This document shows, piece after piece, positions 17,423 to 26,249 of a stretch of DNA of 64,000 bases. A program made the translations under genes and the position numbers. Below the pieces are notes generated by a model. That model worked only from the letters and a program-made list of their open reading frames with translations. It did no database searches and had not been told where the DNA came from. The stretch spans positions 930,001 to 994,000 of the forward strand of contig NZ_CP034036.1 in the NCBI RefSeq assembly GCF_005484965.1. The letters run 5' to 3'. This stretch comes from Brenneria nigrifluens DSM 30175 = ATCC 13028. GTDB lineage: Bacteria; Pseudomonadota; Gammaproteobacteria; Enterobacterales; Enterobacteriaceae. Position 1 is the first letter of the stretch. Every line of letters begins with the position of its first letter.

Positions 17423-17438
17423 TGTGATGCTGGTCGCA
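17423..17438. promoter_or_regulatory. Second CRP-like site
   Basis: TGTGA-TGCTGG-TCGCA has nine of ten half-site bases. Its centre lies 51 bp from the centre of the first site, close to a whole number of helical turns. Confidence 0.6.
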
Positions 17439-17690
17439 ATTTTTTGTGCGTAACCCATAAAATAGATGTAATGCGGCGCTGATTATTGTGCATTTTAACA
17501 ATGCTATTCGGTTGCGCTATTTTTATACTGATAACGTTTTCCAAATCTTTGCGGATAAAGATGGTCATGCAACATTTTATTAAAATAGTCTTTATCTAAA
17601 ACATTTAAATAAAATACTCAAATTTCAATGCCTGGCGTGATGTTGGTTTATTTGAGTTAACATACTAATAACGAGAGCCAAGGGGATTTT

Positions 17691-19028
17691 ATGAATTCCG
17701 ATGCACTTCTTACAACAAGAAAAACTTATGTTCGTTACATTATCCTATTCATCATCTTTACAGTTACCGCTATAAACTATGCGGATCGCGCGACATTGTC
17801 GATAGCGGGTTCGGCAGTAGCGCAAGAGTTACAGCTAGACGCGGTGCATATGGGATATATTTTTTCCGCATTCGGCTGGTCATATTTAGTGATGCAGATA
17901 CCCGGCGGTTGGTTGCTCGACCGCTTCGGCTCCAAAAAGGTTTATGCCTATAGTATCTTCTTCTGGTCCCTGTTCACTTTCCTGCAAGGATTTGTGGATT
18001 GGGTTCCTTTGGTGTGGGCTCCGTTAACCCTTTTTGCCCTGCGCTTTATGCTGGGATTTTCCGAAGCGCCGTCTTTTCCCGCCAATGCCCGTATCACCGC
18101 GGCGTGGTTCCCGACCAAGGAGCGCGGTACGGCATCCGCCATTTTCAATTCGGCCCAATACTTCTCACTGGCGATTTTCTCTCCGATCCTCGGCTGGTTG
18201 ACCTACCAATGGGGTTGGGAACATGTCTTCCTGGTGATGGGCGGATTAGGGTTTGTATTGACCGCGGTATGGCTTAAGTTTATCCATAATCCCACCGATC
18301 ACCCCGGTATTAGCCCACAGGAGTTGGAATATATTTCCAAAGGCGGCGCCGTCGTCGATATGGATCATAAAAAAGAGGGCGGCAAAAAAGACGGTCCTAA
18401 ATGGAACTACGTTAAACAGCTTCTTACCAACCGTATGATGCTGGGGGTATTTCTGGGGCAATACTTTATTAATAGTATTACCTGGTTCTTCCTTACCTGG
18501 TTCCCCATTTACCTGGTTTCGGAAAAGGGCATGTCTATTCTGAAAGTGGGGTTGGTTGCGGCAATTCCGGCGCTGTGTGGTTTTGCCGGCGGCGTGCTGG
18601 GCGGCGTGGTATCGGATATGTTGCTGAAACGCGGCTTTACGTTAACCGCCGCGCGTAAAATTCCTATTGTGCTGGGTATGCTGCTTGCTTCAACCATCAT
18701 TCTCTGTAATTACACCGATAGTAATGTAGTGGTTGTTTCACTGATGGCGCTGGCATTCTTTGGTAAAGGATTCGGGGCATTGGGTTGGCCGGTTATTTCC
18801 GATACCGCGCCTAAAGAGATCATTGGCCTGTGCGGCGGCGTATTTAATGTCTTTGGCAACGTTGCGTCAATCGTTACCCCGCTGGTTATCGGTTATTTAG
18901 TCAAAGAACTGCATTCATTTAACAGCGCGCTGGTTTTTGTCGGTATTTCCGCACTGATGGCAATGCTGTGCTATTTACTGGTTGTAGGTGAAATCAAACG
19001 CATGGAATTGAAGAAAGTTAATGATTGA
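17691..19028 (+). CDS. garP: Galactarate/glucarate transporter GarP (MFS)
   Basis: This inner-membrane major facilitator of the anion:cation symporter type takes up D-galactarate and probably D-glucarate. The 445 residues hold 12 predicted membrane segments. The N-terminal half shows INYADRATLSIAG and GWLLDRFGSKKVY, and the loop after it RFMLGFSEAPSFPANARI, all typical of the GarP/GudP group. It is first in garPLRK and divergent from garD. GarP and GudP are close, so the name rests on the surrounding gar genes. Confidence 0.92.
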   Translation: MNSDALLTTRKTYVRYIILFIIFTVTAINYADRATLSIAGSAVAQELQLDAVHMGYIFSAFGWSYLVMQIPGGWLLDRFGSKKVYAYSIFFWSLFTFLQGFVDWVPLVWAPLTLFALRFMLGFSEAPSFPANARITAAWFPTKERGTASAIFNSAQYFSLAIFSPILGWLTYQWGWEHVFLVMGGLGFVLTAVWLKFIHNPTDHPGISPQELEYISKGGAVVDMDHKKEGGKKDGPKWNYVKQLLTNRMMLGVFLGQYFINSITWFFLTWFPIYLVSEKGMSILKVGLVAAIPALCGFAGGVLGGVVSDMLLKRGFTLTAARKIPIVLGMLLASTIILCNYTDSNVVVVSLMALAFFGKGFGALGWPVISDTAPKEIIGLCGGVFNVFGNVASIVTPLVIGYLVKELHSFNSALVFVGISALMAMLCYLLVVGEIKRMELKKVND

Positions 19029-19099
19029 TGAAGCACTTTTATCATCCGTCAATGTCCAGGCATGTTAATTCACGAACCGTAATTAAATAGAAGGTTATT

Positions 19100-19870
19100 A
19101 TGAGTCATACGATATTACCTAACCATTTTCGCCAAAATCTACGCCAGGGGAAAACTCTGATTGGCTGCTGGTGCGCGCTGGGCAATCCCATTTCCACCGA
19201 AGTGCTGGGGCTGGCGGGATTCGACTGGCTGGTACTGGATGGGGAGCATGCGCCGAACGATATCCTGACCTTTATTCCGCAGCTTATGGCGCTGAAAGGC
19301 AGCAGCAGCGCGCCTGTCGTCCGTCCGCCGAGCAATGAGCCGGTCATTATCAAGCGTCTGCTGGATATCGGCTTCAATAACTTCCTGATCCCTTTCGTGG
19401 AAAGCGAGGAGGAGGCCGTCCGCGCGGTGGCGTCGACGCGCTATCCGCCCGCCGGGATGCGCGGCGTTTCCGTGGCGCATCGCAGCAATGCCTATGGCAC
19501 CGAGCCCGACTATTTCGCCACCATTAACGACAACATCACCGTCCTGGTACAAATCGAAAGCCAGCAGGGCGTCGACAATCTGGATGCCATCGCCGCCGTT
19601 GACGGCGTTGACGGCATTTTTGTCGGACCGGGCGATCTCTCCGCGGCGCTGGGGTATCTGGGGCAGCCCAACCACTCGGAAGTGCAGCGCGTTATCCGTC
19701 ATATCTTTGAGCGCGCCGCCGCGCACGGCAAGCCCAGCGGCATCCTGGCGCCGGCCGAGGCCGATGCCAGGCGCTATCTGGAATGGGGGGCGACTTTCGT
19801 TGCCGTCGGCAGCGATCTGGGTGTTTTCCGCGGCGCCACCCAGGCGCTGCGCGACAAGTTCAAAGGGTAA
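19100..19870 (+). CDS. garL: 5-keto-4-deoxy-D-glucarate aldolase GarL
   Basis: GarL splits 5-keto-4-deoxy-D-glucarate to pyruvate and tartronate semialdehyde, using a divalent metal (HpcH/HpaI class II aldolase family). The 256-residue protein shows the family segments GLAGFDWLVLDGEHAPND, NNFLIPFVESEEEA, RYPPAGMRGVS, the metal-binding region VQIESQQGVDN and GIFVGPGDLSAALG. It lies between garP and garR, with its product feeding garR. The ATG has the purine-rich AGAAGG upstream. Confidence 0.95.
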   Translation: MSHTILPNHFRQNLRQGKTLIGCWCALGNPISTEVLGLAGFDWLVLDGEHAPNDILTFIPQLMALKGSSSAPVVRPPSNEPVIIKRLLDIGFNNFLIPFVESEEEAVRAVASTRYPPAGMRGVSVAHRSNAYGTEPDYFATINDNITVLVQIESQQGVDNLDAIAAVDGVDGIFVGPGDLSAALGYLGQPNHSEVQRVIRHIFERAAAHGKPSGILAPAEADARRYLEWGATFVAVGSDLGVFRGATQALRDKFKG

Positions 19871-19921
19871 TTTTGCAGTGAATCGCGCGTGTTAATTACA
19901 TCAGACAATGAGGTTATAACG

Positions 19922-20806
19922 ATGAAAATTGGTTTTATTGGGCTCGGTATCATGGGAAAACCGATGAGTAAAAATCTGCTGAAAGCGGGTTACTCATTAG
20001 TCGTGATGGACAGAAATCTGGAGGCGGTGGCCGAGGTGGTCGCGGCCGGCGCCACGGCGGCGGAAACGCCGAAGTCGGTGGCGGCGCAGAGCGACGTGGT
20101 TATCACCATGCTGCCCAACTCTCCGCATGTGAAAGAGGTGGTGCTGGGCGAGAACGGCGTGATTGAAGGCGCGCGCGCCGGCACCATTGTGGTCGATATG
20201 AGTTCGATCGCGCCGCTGGCCAGCCGTGAAATCGCGGCGGCGTTGGCCGGGAAAGAGATCGCCATGCTGGACGCCCCCGTCAGCGGCGGCGAGCCGAAAG
20301 CGATCGACGGCACCCTGTCGGTGATGGTCGGCGGCGACAAAGCGCTGTTCGAACGCTGTTTCGCCATCCTCAAGGCGATGGCCGGATCGGTGGTGCATAC
20401 CGGCGATATCGGCGCCGGCAACGTCACCAAGCTGGCGAACCAGGTGATTGTGGCCCTGAATATCGCGGCGATGTCCGAAGCCCTGGTGCTGGCGACCAAA
20501 GCCGGCGTTAACCCGGACTTGGTGTATCAGGCGATTCGCGGCGGGCTGGCGGGCAGCACGGTGCTGGACGCCAAAGCGCCTATGGTGCTGGATCGCAACT
20601 TTAAACCGGGTTTCCGCATTGATTTGCATATTAAAGACCTGGCCAACGCGCTGGATACGTCGCACGGCGTGGGCGCGCAGCTGCCGCTGACCGCCGCCGT
20701 AATGGAGATGATGCAGGCGCTGAAAGCGGACGATCTGGGTTCCGCCGATCACAGCGCGCTGGCCCGCTATTACGAGAAGTTAGCTAAGATTGAAGTGACG
20801 CGATAA
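19922..20806 (+). CDS. garR: Tartronate semialdehyde reductase GarR
   Basis: GarR reduces tartronate semialdehyde to D-glycerate with NAD(P)H. The 294-residue beta-hydroxyacid dehydrogenase has the N-terminal Rossmann motif (IGFIGLGIMGKPM), the substrate motif DAPVSGGEPKA and the catalytic lysine region GAGNVTKLANQ. The frame is open 11 codons further upstream, but the ATG at 19922 gives the usual start MKIGFIGLG and the family length. It is preceded by a GAGGTTATAAC ribosome-binding region. Confidence 0.96.
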   Translation: MKIGFIGLGIMGKPMSKNLLKAGYSLVVMDRNLEAVAEVVAAGATAAETPKSVAAQSDVVITMLPNSPHVKEVVLGENGVIEGARAGTIVVDMSSIAPLASREIAAALAGKEIAMLDAPVSGGEPKAIDGTLSVMVGGDKALFERCFAILKAMAGSVVHTGDIGAGNVTKLANQVIVALNIAAMSEALVLATKAGVNPDLVYQAIRGGLAGSTVLDAKAPMVLDRNFKPGFRIDLHIKDLANALDTSHGVGAQLPLTAAVMEMMQALKADDLGSADHSALARYYEKLAKIEVTR

Positions 20807-20822
20807 GGCTTGATGGTTGTCG

Positions 20823-20850
20823 GAGCGGCATAGGTGACCGTATGCCGCTC
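20823..20850 (+). other. Perfect 10-bp hairpin between garR and garK
   Basis: GAGCGGCATA pairs with TATGCCGCTC around an 8-nt loop. No T-run follows, so it is not a classical terminator; it may set the relative level of garK or protect the upstream mRNA. Confidence 0.55.
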
Positions 20851-20938
20851 TGGTTGTCGGGGTAATCATTCTGATAAGCGCCGATTCAGCAGCGCGGATT
20901 ATTGGTGAAACCGAAACGTTTATGAAATCGGATCGTTT

Positions 20939-22084
20939 ATGAAAATAGTTATCGCACCGGATTCTTATAAAGAAAGCCTGTCTGCACAAGAGGTTGCCAG
21001 GCAAATTGAAGCGGGATTCCGTGAGATCTTTCCCGATGCCTGCTATATCAAACTGCCGGTCGCCGACGGTGGTGAAGGAACCGTTGAAGCCATGGTGGAG
21101 GCAACGCACGGCGAGATTGTCAAGGTTAAGGTTACCGGTCCGTTAGGCGATAACGTCGAGGCGTTTTTCGGTCTGTCCGGCGATAAAAAGACGGCTTTTA
21201 TCGAGATGGCCGCCGCCAGCGGGTTGGAACAGGTGCCCGCGCAGCGGCGTAATCCGCTGCTGACGACCAGCTACGGCACCGGCGAGCTGATACGCTGCGC
21301 GCTGGATCATGGCGTGCGGCATTGCATCATCGGCATTGGCGGCAGCGCCACCAATGACGGCGGCGCGGGGATGGCGCAGGCGCTGGGCGCGAAGTTGCTT
21401 GATGAATCCGGCGCGCAGATTGGCTTCGGCGGCAGAGAACTCGACAAGCTGGCAAGTATCGATATCGGCGAACTGGACCCGCGTATCAAAGAGTGCCGCT
21501 TTGAAGTGGCCTGTGATGTCACCAATCCGCTGACCGGAAAACAGGGCGCCTCCGCTATTTTCGGCCCGCAAAAAGGGGCGACGGAGGAGATGATCGAACG
21601 GCTGGATAATGCGCTGAAGCATTACGCCGCGGTCATCCGCGACGATCTGGATATGGACGTCGAGCATGTTCCCGGCGCCGGCGCCGCCGGCGGAATGGGC
21701 GCCGCGCTGCGGGCGTTCTGCGGCGCCGATCTGCGGCAGGGAATAGAGATCGTTACCGAAGCGCTGGGGCTGGATGAATTGGTGCGCGATGCGTCGCTGG
21801 TGATTACCGGCGAAGGGCGTATTGACAGCCAGACCATTCACGGCAAGGTGCCGATTGGCGTTGCCCGGGTGGCGAAACGCTACCATAAACCGGTGATCGG
21901 CATCGCCGGCAGCCTGACCGCCGACGTCGGGATTGTCCACCAGCACGGTCTGGATGCGGTATTCAGCGTGCTGTACAACGTCTGTTCGCTGGACGAAGCG
22001 CTGGAAAACGCCGCGGAAAATGTGCGCATGACGGCACGCAATATCGCGGCGACCATCAAGCTGGCGCAAGATTTATCAGCGTGA
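20939..22084 (+). CDS. garK: Glycerate 2-kinase GarK
   Basis: GarK phosphorylates D-glycerate to 2-phosphoglycerate, which joins glycolysis just before enolase. The 381-residue protein has the type 1 glycerate kinase features: MKIVIAPDSYKESLSA at the start, LPVADGGEGTVEA, GIGGSATNDGGAGMAQALG and the late GEGRIDSQTIHGK motif. A 132-nt gap with a hairpin sets it off from garR. A six-codon frame ATGAAATCGGATCGTTTATGA-like in layout begins at 20922 and ends on the garK start in an ATGA overlap. The 3' end overlaps barA on the other strand by 9 nt. Confidence 0.95.
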   Translation: MKIVIAPDSYKESLSAQEVARQIEAGFREIFPDACYIKLPVADGGEGTVEAMVEATHGEIVKVKVTGPLGDNVEAFFGLSGDKKTAFIEMAAASGLEQVPAQRRNPLLTTSYGTGELIRCALDHGVRHCIIGIGGSATNDGGAGMAQALGAKLLDESGAQIGFGGRELDKLASIDIGELDPRIKECRFEVACDVTNPLTGKQGASAIFGPQKGATEEMIERLDNALKHYAAVIRDDLDMDVEHVPGAGAAGGMGAALRAFCGADLRQGIEIVTEALGLDELVRDASLVITGEGRIDSQTIHGKVPIGVARVAKRYHKPVIGIAGSLTADVGIVHQHGLDAVFSVLYNVCSLDEALENAAENVRMTARNIAATIKLAQDLSA

Positions 22085-24844
22085 TTTACGGTTCAGATGC
22101 GCGCGCGCGGCGTCGCTGACGTTATCGATTTCGTCCAGCAGCTCCAGCCATTCCGGCTCCAGTTCGCTGGCGCTAACCCCCTCACGCAGCTGCTGTTCCA
22201 GATAACGGCAGATCTGTTTCAAGCGCGGCACGCCGCTATAGCTGCAACTGCCATGCAGCTTGTGGATCACCTCGATGATTTTGTCGTCGGGTCGATCGTG
22301 CAACAGGTTTTCAACCTGCCGGCGCACCTCCGGCAGAAAATCCAGCAGCATCTGTAGCAGCTCGCGCGCCAGTTCCGGTTTATTGGCCGCCTGGCGCTGC
22401 GCCAGCGTCCAGTCCAGCGACGGTTGTCTATCGCGGCGCCGATCCTGCGGCGGACGCTCCGCTTCCGGGGCAGAGTAGCGGGACAGCACTTTCTGCAACA
22501 TCTGCTCGTCAATCGGTTTTGCCAGATAATCATTCATACAGGCCTGTAACAGCTGCTCGCGTTCATCGCTCATGGTGTGGGCGGTAACGGCGACAATCGG
22601 CGTTTTGGCATGCCTGGGGAACTGGCGGATGATTTCGCTGGCGCGGATACCGTCCATCCCCGGCATCTGGATATCCATAAGGATAAGATCAAGATCGCGA
22701 TTTCGGGCCTGGGAGACGGCCTCCGTGCCGTTGGTGCACAGAATGATGGTTTCCACCTGTTCTTCCAGCAGGGTGCCGATCAGCTTCAGATTGGCCGGAT
22801 TATCATCCACGGCCATCACGCTTAGCGGTAGCCGTGCGCGGGGCGGCGGTTGAGGCGCGGTGATGTTTTCCGGCAGCAGCGACAGCTGGAAAACCGAACT
22901 GTCCTGCAGCAGCGGCAGCAGGCGGGGAGCGGAAATCGGTTTATTCAGACAGGCGTAAACGCCGAATATTTTCAACTGCTCGGCATCCATTTGCGCAAAG
23001 CTGGGCAGCGCCAGGATCACGTAGGGCGCGCGCCGGCAGACGTCGCGTAATTGGGGCGTGTAATCGAGCAGCGTGTTGCGGTAATGCACCGGAACGCCCA
23101 ACAGCAAAATATCGAAGGGGGCTGCGGGAAGTTGTTCCAGCGTCGGGCTGTAGCTGACCGTTAAGGGCGTTTGGCTGAGAATATTCAGCGTGGCCTGCGC
23201 CGCCGCCGGATCGGATTCGATATACGCCAGGTGTTTGTCGCGCAGCGTTCGGTATTCGTTGTTTGCCGGCGCGGCGTGGGGATTTAACGGCAGATTGATA
23301 TGGAACCAGAAGGTAGAGCCCTTATTTAGCTGGCTGTGAAAACCGATATTGCCGCCCATCTCTTTGATCAGCCGCTGGGTGATCACCAGCCCCAGCCCGG
23401 TTCCGCCATGGCGCCGTGAAATACTGGTGTCCGCCTGGCGGAATGCCTGAAAGAGCTGTGACTGCTGGCGTTCGGCAATGCCGATGCCGCTGTCGCGGAT
23501 TTGAATTTCCAACTGAACCAGGTTGCCTTCCTGGCGGCGTTTTTCCATCCGGATATCAATGTTGCCCTGCTCGGTGAACTTGATGGCGTTGCCCAACAGG
23601 TTGGTGATGATTTGCTGAATGCGCAGCGGATCGCCGATAAACTGTTCCGGAATATCATGCTGAACGTCGAGCGTCAGTTCCAGTCCTTTTTCATGGGCGG
23701 TATGGGCCAGCAGCATCACGACTTCGTCCAGCGTGTTGTGCAGCGAGAACGGAATGTTTTCCAATACCAGCTTGCCCGCCTCCAGTTTGGAGAAATCCAG
23801 TACGTCGTTAATGATGTTCAGCAGGTTATTGGCGGAGCGTTCGATGGTCAGCAGATAATCGGTCTGGGTCGGATTCAGCGACGTTTTCAATGTCTGGCGG
23901 GTAAAACCGATCACGCCGTTGAGCGGCGTTCTCAGCTCGTGAGACATATTGGCCAAAAACTCCGACTTGATGCGCGCCGCTTCCTGCGCCCGCTTTTTGG
24001 CCAGATCCAGCTCGACGTTCTGGATCTCCATCTGCTCGAGCGTTTCCCGCAGATCGCAGGTCGCCTGATCGATATTCTGCTGCATCTCTTCGTGGTAGGC
24101 GGTCAACGACATGGCCATGGAGTTGATGCCGTTTTTCAGCATATTCAACTCGCCCAGCATGTGGCCTTCAACCCGGCTATCCAGCTGTCCGCGGCGGATG
24201 CGATCGACCGTTTCCACCATATTGCCGATCGGCGCGGTAACGTCCTTCATCAGGCGATAGGCGAATAGCACCGCGACGCCCATACACAGCAGCAGCATCA
24301 GGCCGGCGATAAAAATTTCCTGGTATTGCCGGAGCTTGATGGAGTTGATATCCAGCTCGACGGCAAGGTAGCCGATAGGGGGTATCGCGCCGGGTCGCGG
24401 CGATGTCAAACCGTTATCGGCGAACTCGCCGTCGGCGGTAATCGGCATATGCAGGATCAGGGTGTTCCCGCTATGGTGCAGGTGCAAGCGGTTGTCGGCC
24501 GGGGTGTCTTCGCTCAGGAGTGGCGACCATAGGCTATAGCGATTATTGGTGGTCACAATCAGCTGATTTTTATCATCAAAGATGCTGATGGCCCGGATAA
24601 TGCCGGAGTGCCGCCGATGCAGCGTATTAATCAGCGGTTGCAGCGTATTCTGCTGGTTTTTTACCATGGCGTAAGCGCTGGTGACGGCCAGCGGTTCGAT
24701 GATACTGGCTCCCGCATCGGCCAATTGTTCCTGCAATTGGTTATAGCGGTGTACCACGAAAAAGGTACTGAGCAACAGTCCGATCATTAACGTCGGCGCC
24801 AAAATCAGTATTAACATGCGCGCGCGCAGACTGTATTTGGTCAT
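22076..24844 (-). CDS. barA: Hybrid sensor histidine kinase BarA
   Basis: BarA is a tripartite inner-membrane kinase that phosphorylates UvrY (GacA type), which drives the Csr small RNAs and controls carbon use and, in soft-rot bacteria, virulence. The 922 residues hold: an N-terminal membrane segment (about 10-30), a periplasmic sensor, a second membrane segment (about 175-195), HAMP, a coiled coil, the histidine phosphorylation site (FLANMSHELRTPLNGVIGF, His near 300), an ATPase domain (NLLGNAIKFTE, GTGLGLVI), a receiver with the acceptor aspartate in LILMDIQMPGMDG and a C-terminal HPt domain (HKLHGSCSYSG). It is divergent from rlmD. All phospho-acceptor residues are present. Confidence 0.95.
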   Translation of the reverse strand: MTKYSLRARMLILILAPTLMIGLLLSTFFVVHRYNQLQEQLADAGASIIEPLAVTSAYAMVKNQQNTLQPLINTLHRRHSGIIRAISIFDDKNQLIVTTNNRYSLWSPLLSEDTPADNRLHLHHSGNTLILHMPITADGEFADNGLTSPRPGAIPPIGYLAVELDINSIKLRQYQEIFIAGLMLLLCMGVAVLFAYRLMKDVTAPIGNMVETVDRIRRGQLDSRVEGHMLGELNMLKNGINSMAMSLTAYHEEMQQNIDQATCDLRETLEQMEIQNVELDLAKKRAQEAARIKSEFLANMSHELRTPLNGVIGFTRQTLKTSLNPTQTDYLLTIERSANNLLNIINDVLDFSKLEAGKLVLENIPFSLHNTLDEVVMLLAHTAHEKGLELTLDVQHDIPEQFIGDPLRIQQIITNLLGNAIKFTEQGNIDIRMEKRRQEGNLVQLEIQIRDSGIGIAERQQSQLFQAFRQADTSISRRHGGTGLGLVITQRLIKEMGGNIGFHSQLNKGSTFWFHINLPLNPHAAPANNEYRTLRDKHLAYIESDPAAAQATLNILSQTPLTVSYSPTLEQLPAAPFDILLLGVPVHYRNTLLDYTPQLRDVCRRAPYVILALPSFAQMDAEQLKIFGVYACLNKPISAPRLLPLLQDSSVFQLSLLPENITAPQPPPRARLPLSVMAVDDNPANLKLIGTLLEEQVETIILCTNGTEAVSQARNRDLDLILMDIQMPGMDGIRASEIIRQFPRHAKTPIVAVTAHTMSDEREQLLQACMNDYLAKPIDEQMLQKVLSRYSAPEAERPPQDRRRDRQPSLDWTLAQRQAANKPELARELLQMLLDFLPEVRRQVENLLHDRPDDKIIEVIHKLHGSCSYSGVPRLKQICRYLEQQLREGVSASELEPEWLELLDEIDNVSDAARAHLNRKSR

Positions 24845-24906
24845 AAGAGTCCAATGTGGGAGAATTAAACTTAAAAATTATTGTATTTATAAAACGATCG
24901 TAAATT

Positions 24907-26235
24907 ATGGCGCAATTCTACTCTCCAAACCGGCGCGTGACGACCCGGCAAACGATAACCGTGACGGTAGACAGCCTTGACCCCTTCGGGCAGGGTGTGG
25001 CGCGTCATCAGGGCAAGACGATTTTTGTCGCCGGCGTGCTGCCGGGCGAACAGGCTGAAGTACGGCTGACGGAGGAAAAGCGTCAGTTTGCCCATGGCAA
25101 ACTTAAACGACTATTAACCAGCAGCCCGCAGCGCGTCGCGCCGCGCTGCCCGCATTTCAACGACTGCGGCGGATGCCAGCAGCAGCATGCCGATATCGCG
25201 CTGCAGCAGCATAGCAAAGCGTCGGCGCTGGCGCGCCTGATGGCGCGGGAAACGGGAGTGGAGGCGCCGCCCGCGGCGCCGATCGCCGGGCCGTCTTACG
25301 CCTACCGGCGACGGGCCCGGCTTGCGTTATACTATCAGGCTAAACAGCAACGGCTGTTGATGGGATATCGTCGGGCGGGGTCGCATGAACTGGTCGATAT
25401 CCGGGCCTGCCCGATACTACGGCCGGAGCTGGAGAAACTGCTGGCGCCGCTGCGCGACTGCCTGAGCCGCCTGCAGGCGGTAAAGCGGCTGGGGCATGTG
25501 GAACTGGTGCAGGCTGATAACGGCCCGCTGCTGGTGCTGCGCCATCTGGATGCGCTGAGCCAGGCGGACAGCCAGGCGCTGAGCGACTTTGCGCGGCGGC
25601 ACGCGGCGTCGGTTTATCTGGCGCCCGATGCGGATTCGGTGACCTGTCTGCACGGCGAGGCGCCGCTGTATCATATCGCCGGATTAACGCTGGCGTTCAG
25701 CCCGCGGGATTTTATTCAGGTCAATGATGCGGTCAATCAGCAAATGGTCGAACGGGCGCTGGCCTGGCTGGACGTTCAGCCGCAGGACCGGATATTGGAT
25801 CTGTTCTGCGGCATGGGTAATTTTACCCTTCCGCTGGCGCGGCGGGCGGCCAGCGTCGTCGGCGTTGAGGGTGTGGCGGCGCTGGTGGAAAAAGGGCGCG
25901 AGAACGCGCGGCGCAATTCGCTCGCCAATGTCACATTTTTTCACCAAAATCTTGAAGATGATGTTACTCAACAGCCTTGGGCTGCCCAAGGTTTTGATAA
26001 GATATTGCTGGATCCGGCACGAGCGGGTGCCGCGGGGGTCATGGCGCAGATTGTCCGTCTGGCTCCCCGGCGCGTGGTTTACGTTTCCTGTAACCCGACC
26101 ACGCTGGCGCGTGACAGCAAAATATTACTCGCCGCCGGTTATCGGCTGGCGAATGTCGCCATGCTGGATATGTTTCCACATACCGGCCACCTTGAGTCGA
26201 TGGCGTTATACATAGGTGATGCGGCGGCGCGGTAA
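24907..26235 (+). CDS. rlmD: 23S rRNA m5U1939 methyltransferase RlmD
   Basis: RlmD methylates U1939 of 23S rRNA using S-adenosylmethionine. The 442-residue protein has an N-terminal TRAM domain (about residues 12-70), an iron-sulfur cluster motif (CPHFNDCGGCQQQH), the SAM-binding motif ILDLFCGMGNFTLPLA and the catalytic cysteine in VYVSCNPTTLARD. It is divergent from barA and 14 nt upstream of relA, an order kept from E. coli. Confidence 0.95.
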   Translation: MAQFYSPNRRVTTRQTITVTVDSLDPFGQGVARHQGKTIFVAGVLPGEQAEVRLTEEKRQFAHGKLKRLLTSSPQRVAPRCPHFNDCGGCQQQHADIALQQHSKASALARLMARETGVEAPPAAPIAGPSYAYRRRARLALYYQAKQQRLLMGYRRAGSHELVDIRACPILRPELEKLLAPLRDCLSRLQAVKRLGHVELVQADNGPLLVLRHLDALSQADSQALSDFARRHAASVYLAPDADSVTCLHGEAPLYHIAGLTLAFSPRDFIQVNDAVNQQMVERALAWLDVQPQDRILDLFCGMGNFTLPLARRAASVVGVEGVAALVEKGRENARRNSLANVTFFHQNLEDDVTQQPWAAQGFDKILLDPARAGAAGVMAQIVRLAPRRVVYVSCNPTTLARDSKILLAAGYRLANVAMLDMFPHTGHLESMALYIGDAAAR

Positions 26236-26249
26236 AGTAGGGAGAAATT

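Larger units (their letters stand above)
17197..17690. promoter_or_regulatory. AT-rich divergent control region between garD and garP
   Basis: The 494-bp region has no credible gene and is much more AT-rich than the genes on both sides. It must hold the divergent promoters of garD and garPLRK. Two CRP-like sites are visible near the middle. A CdaR operator would be expected here from the E. coli system but I cannot point to one. Confidence 0.75.
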
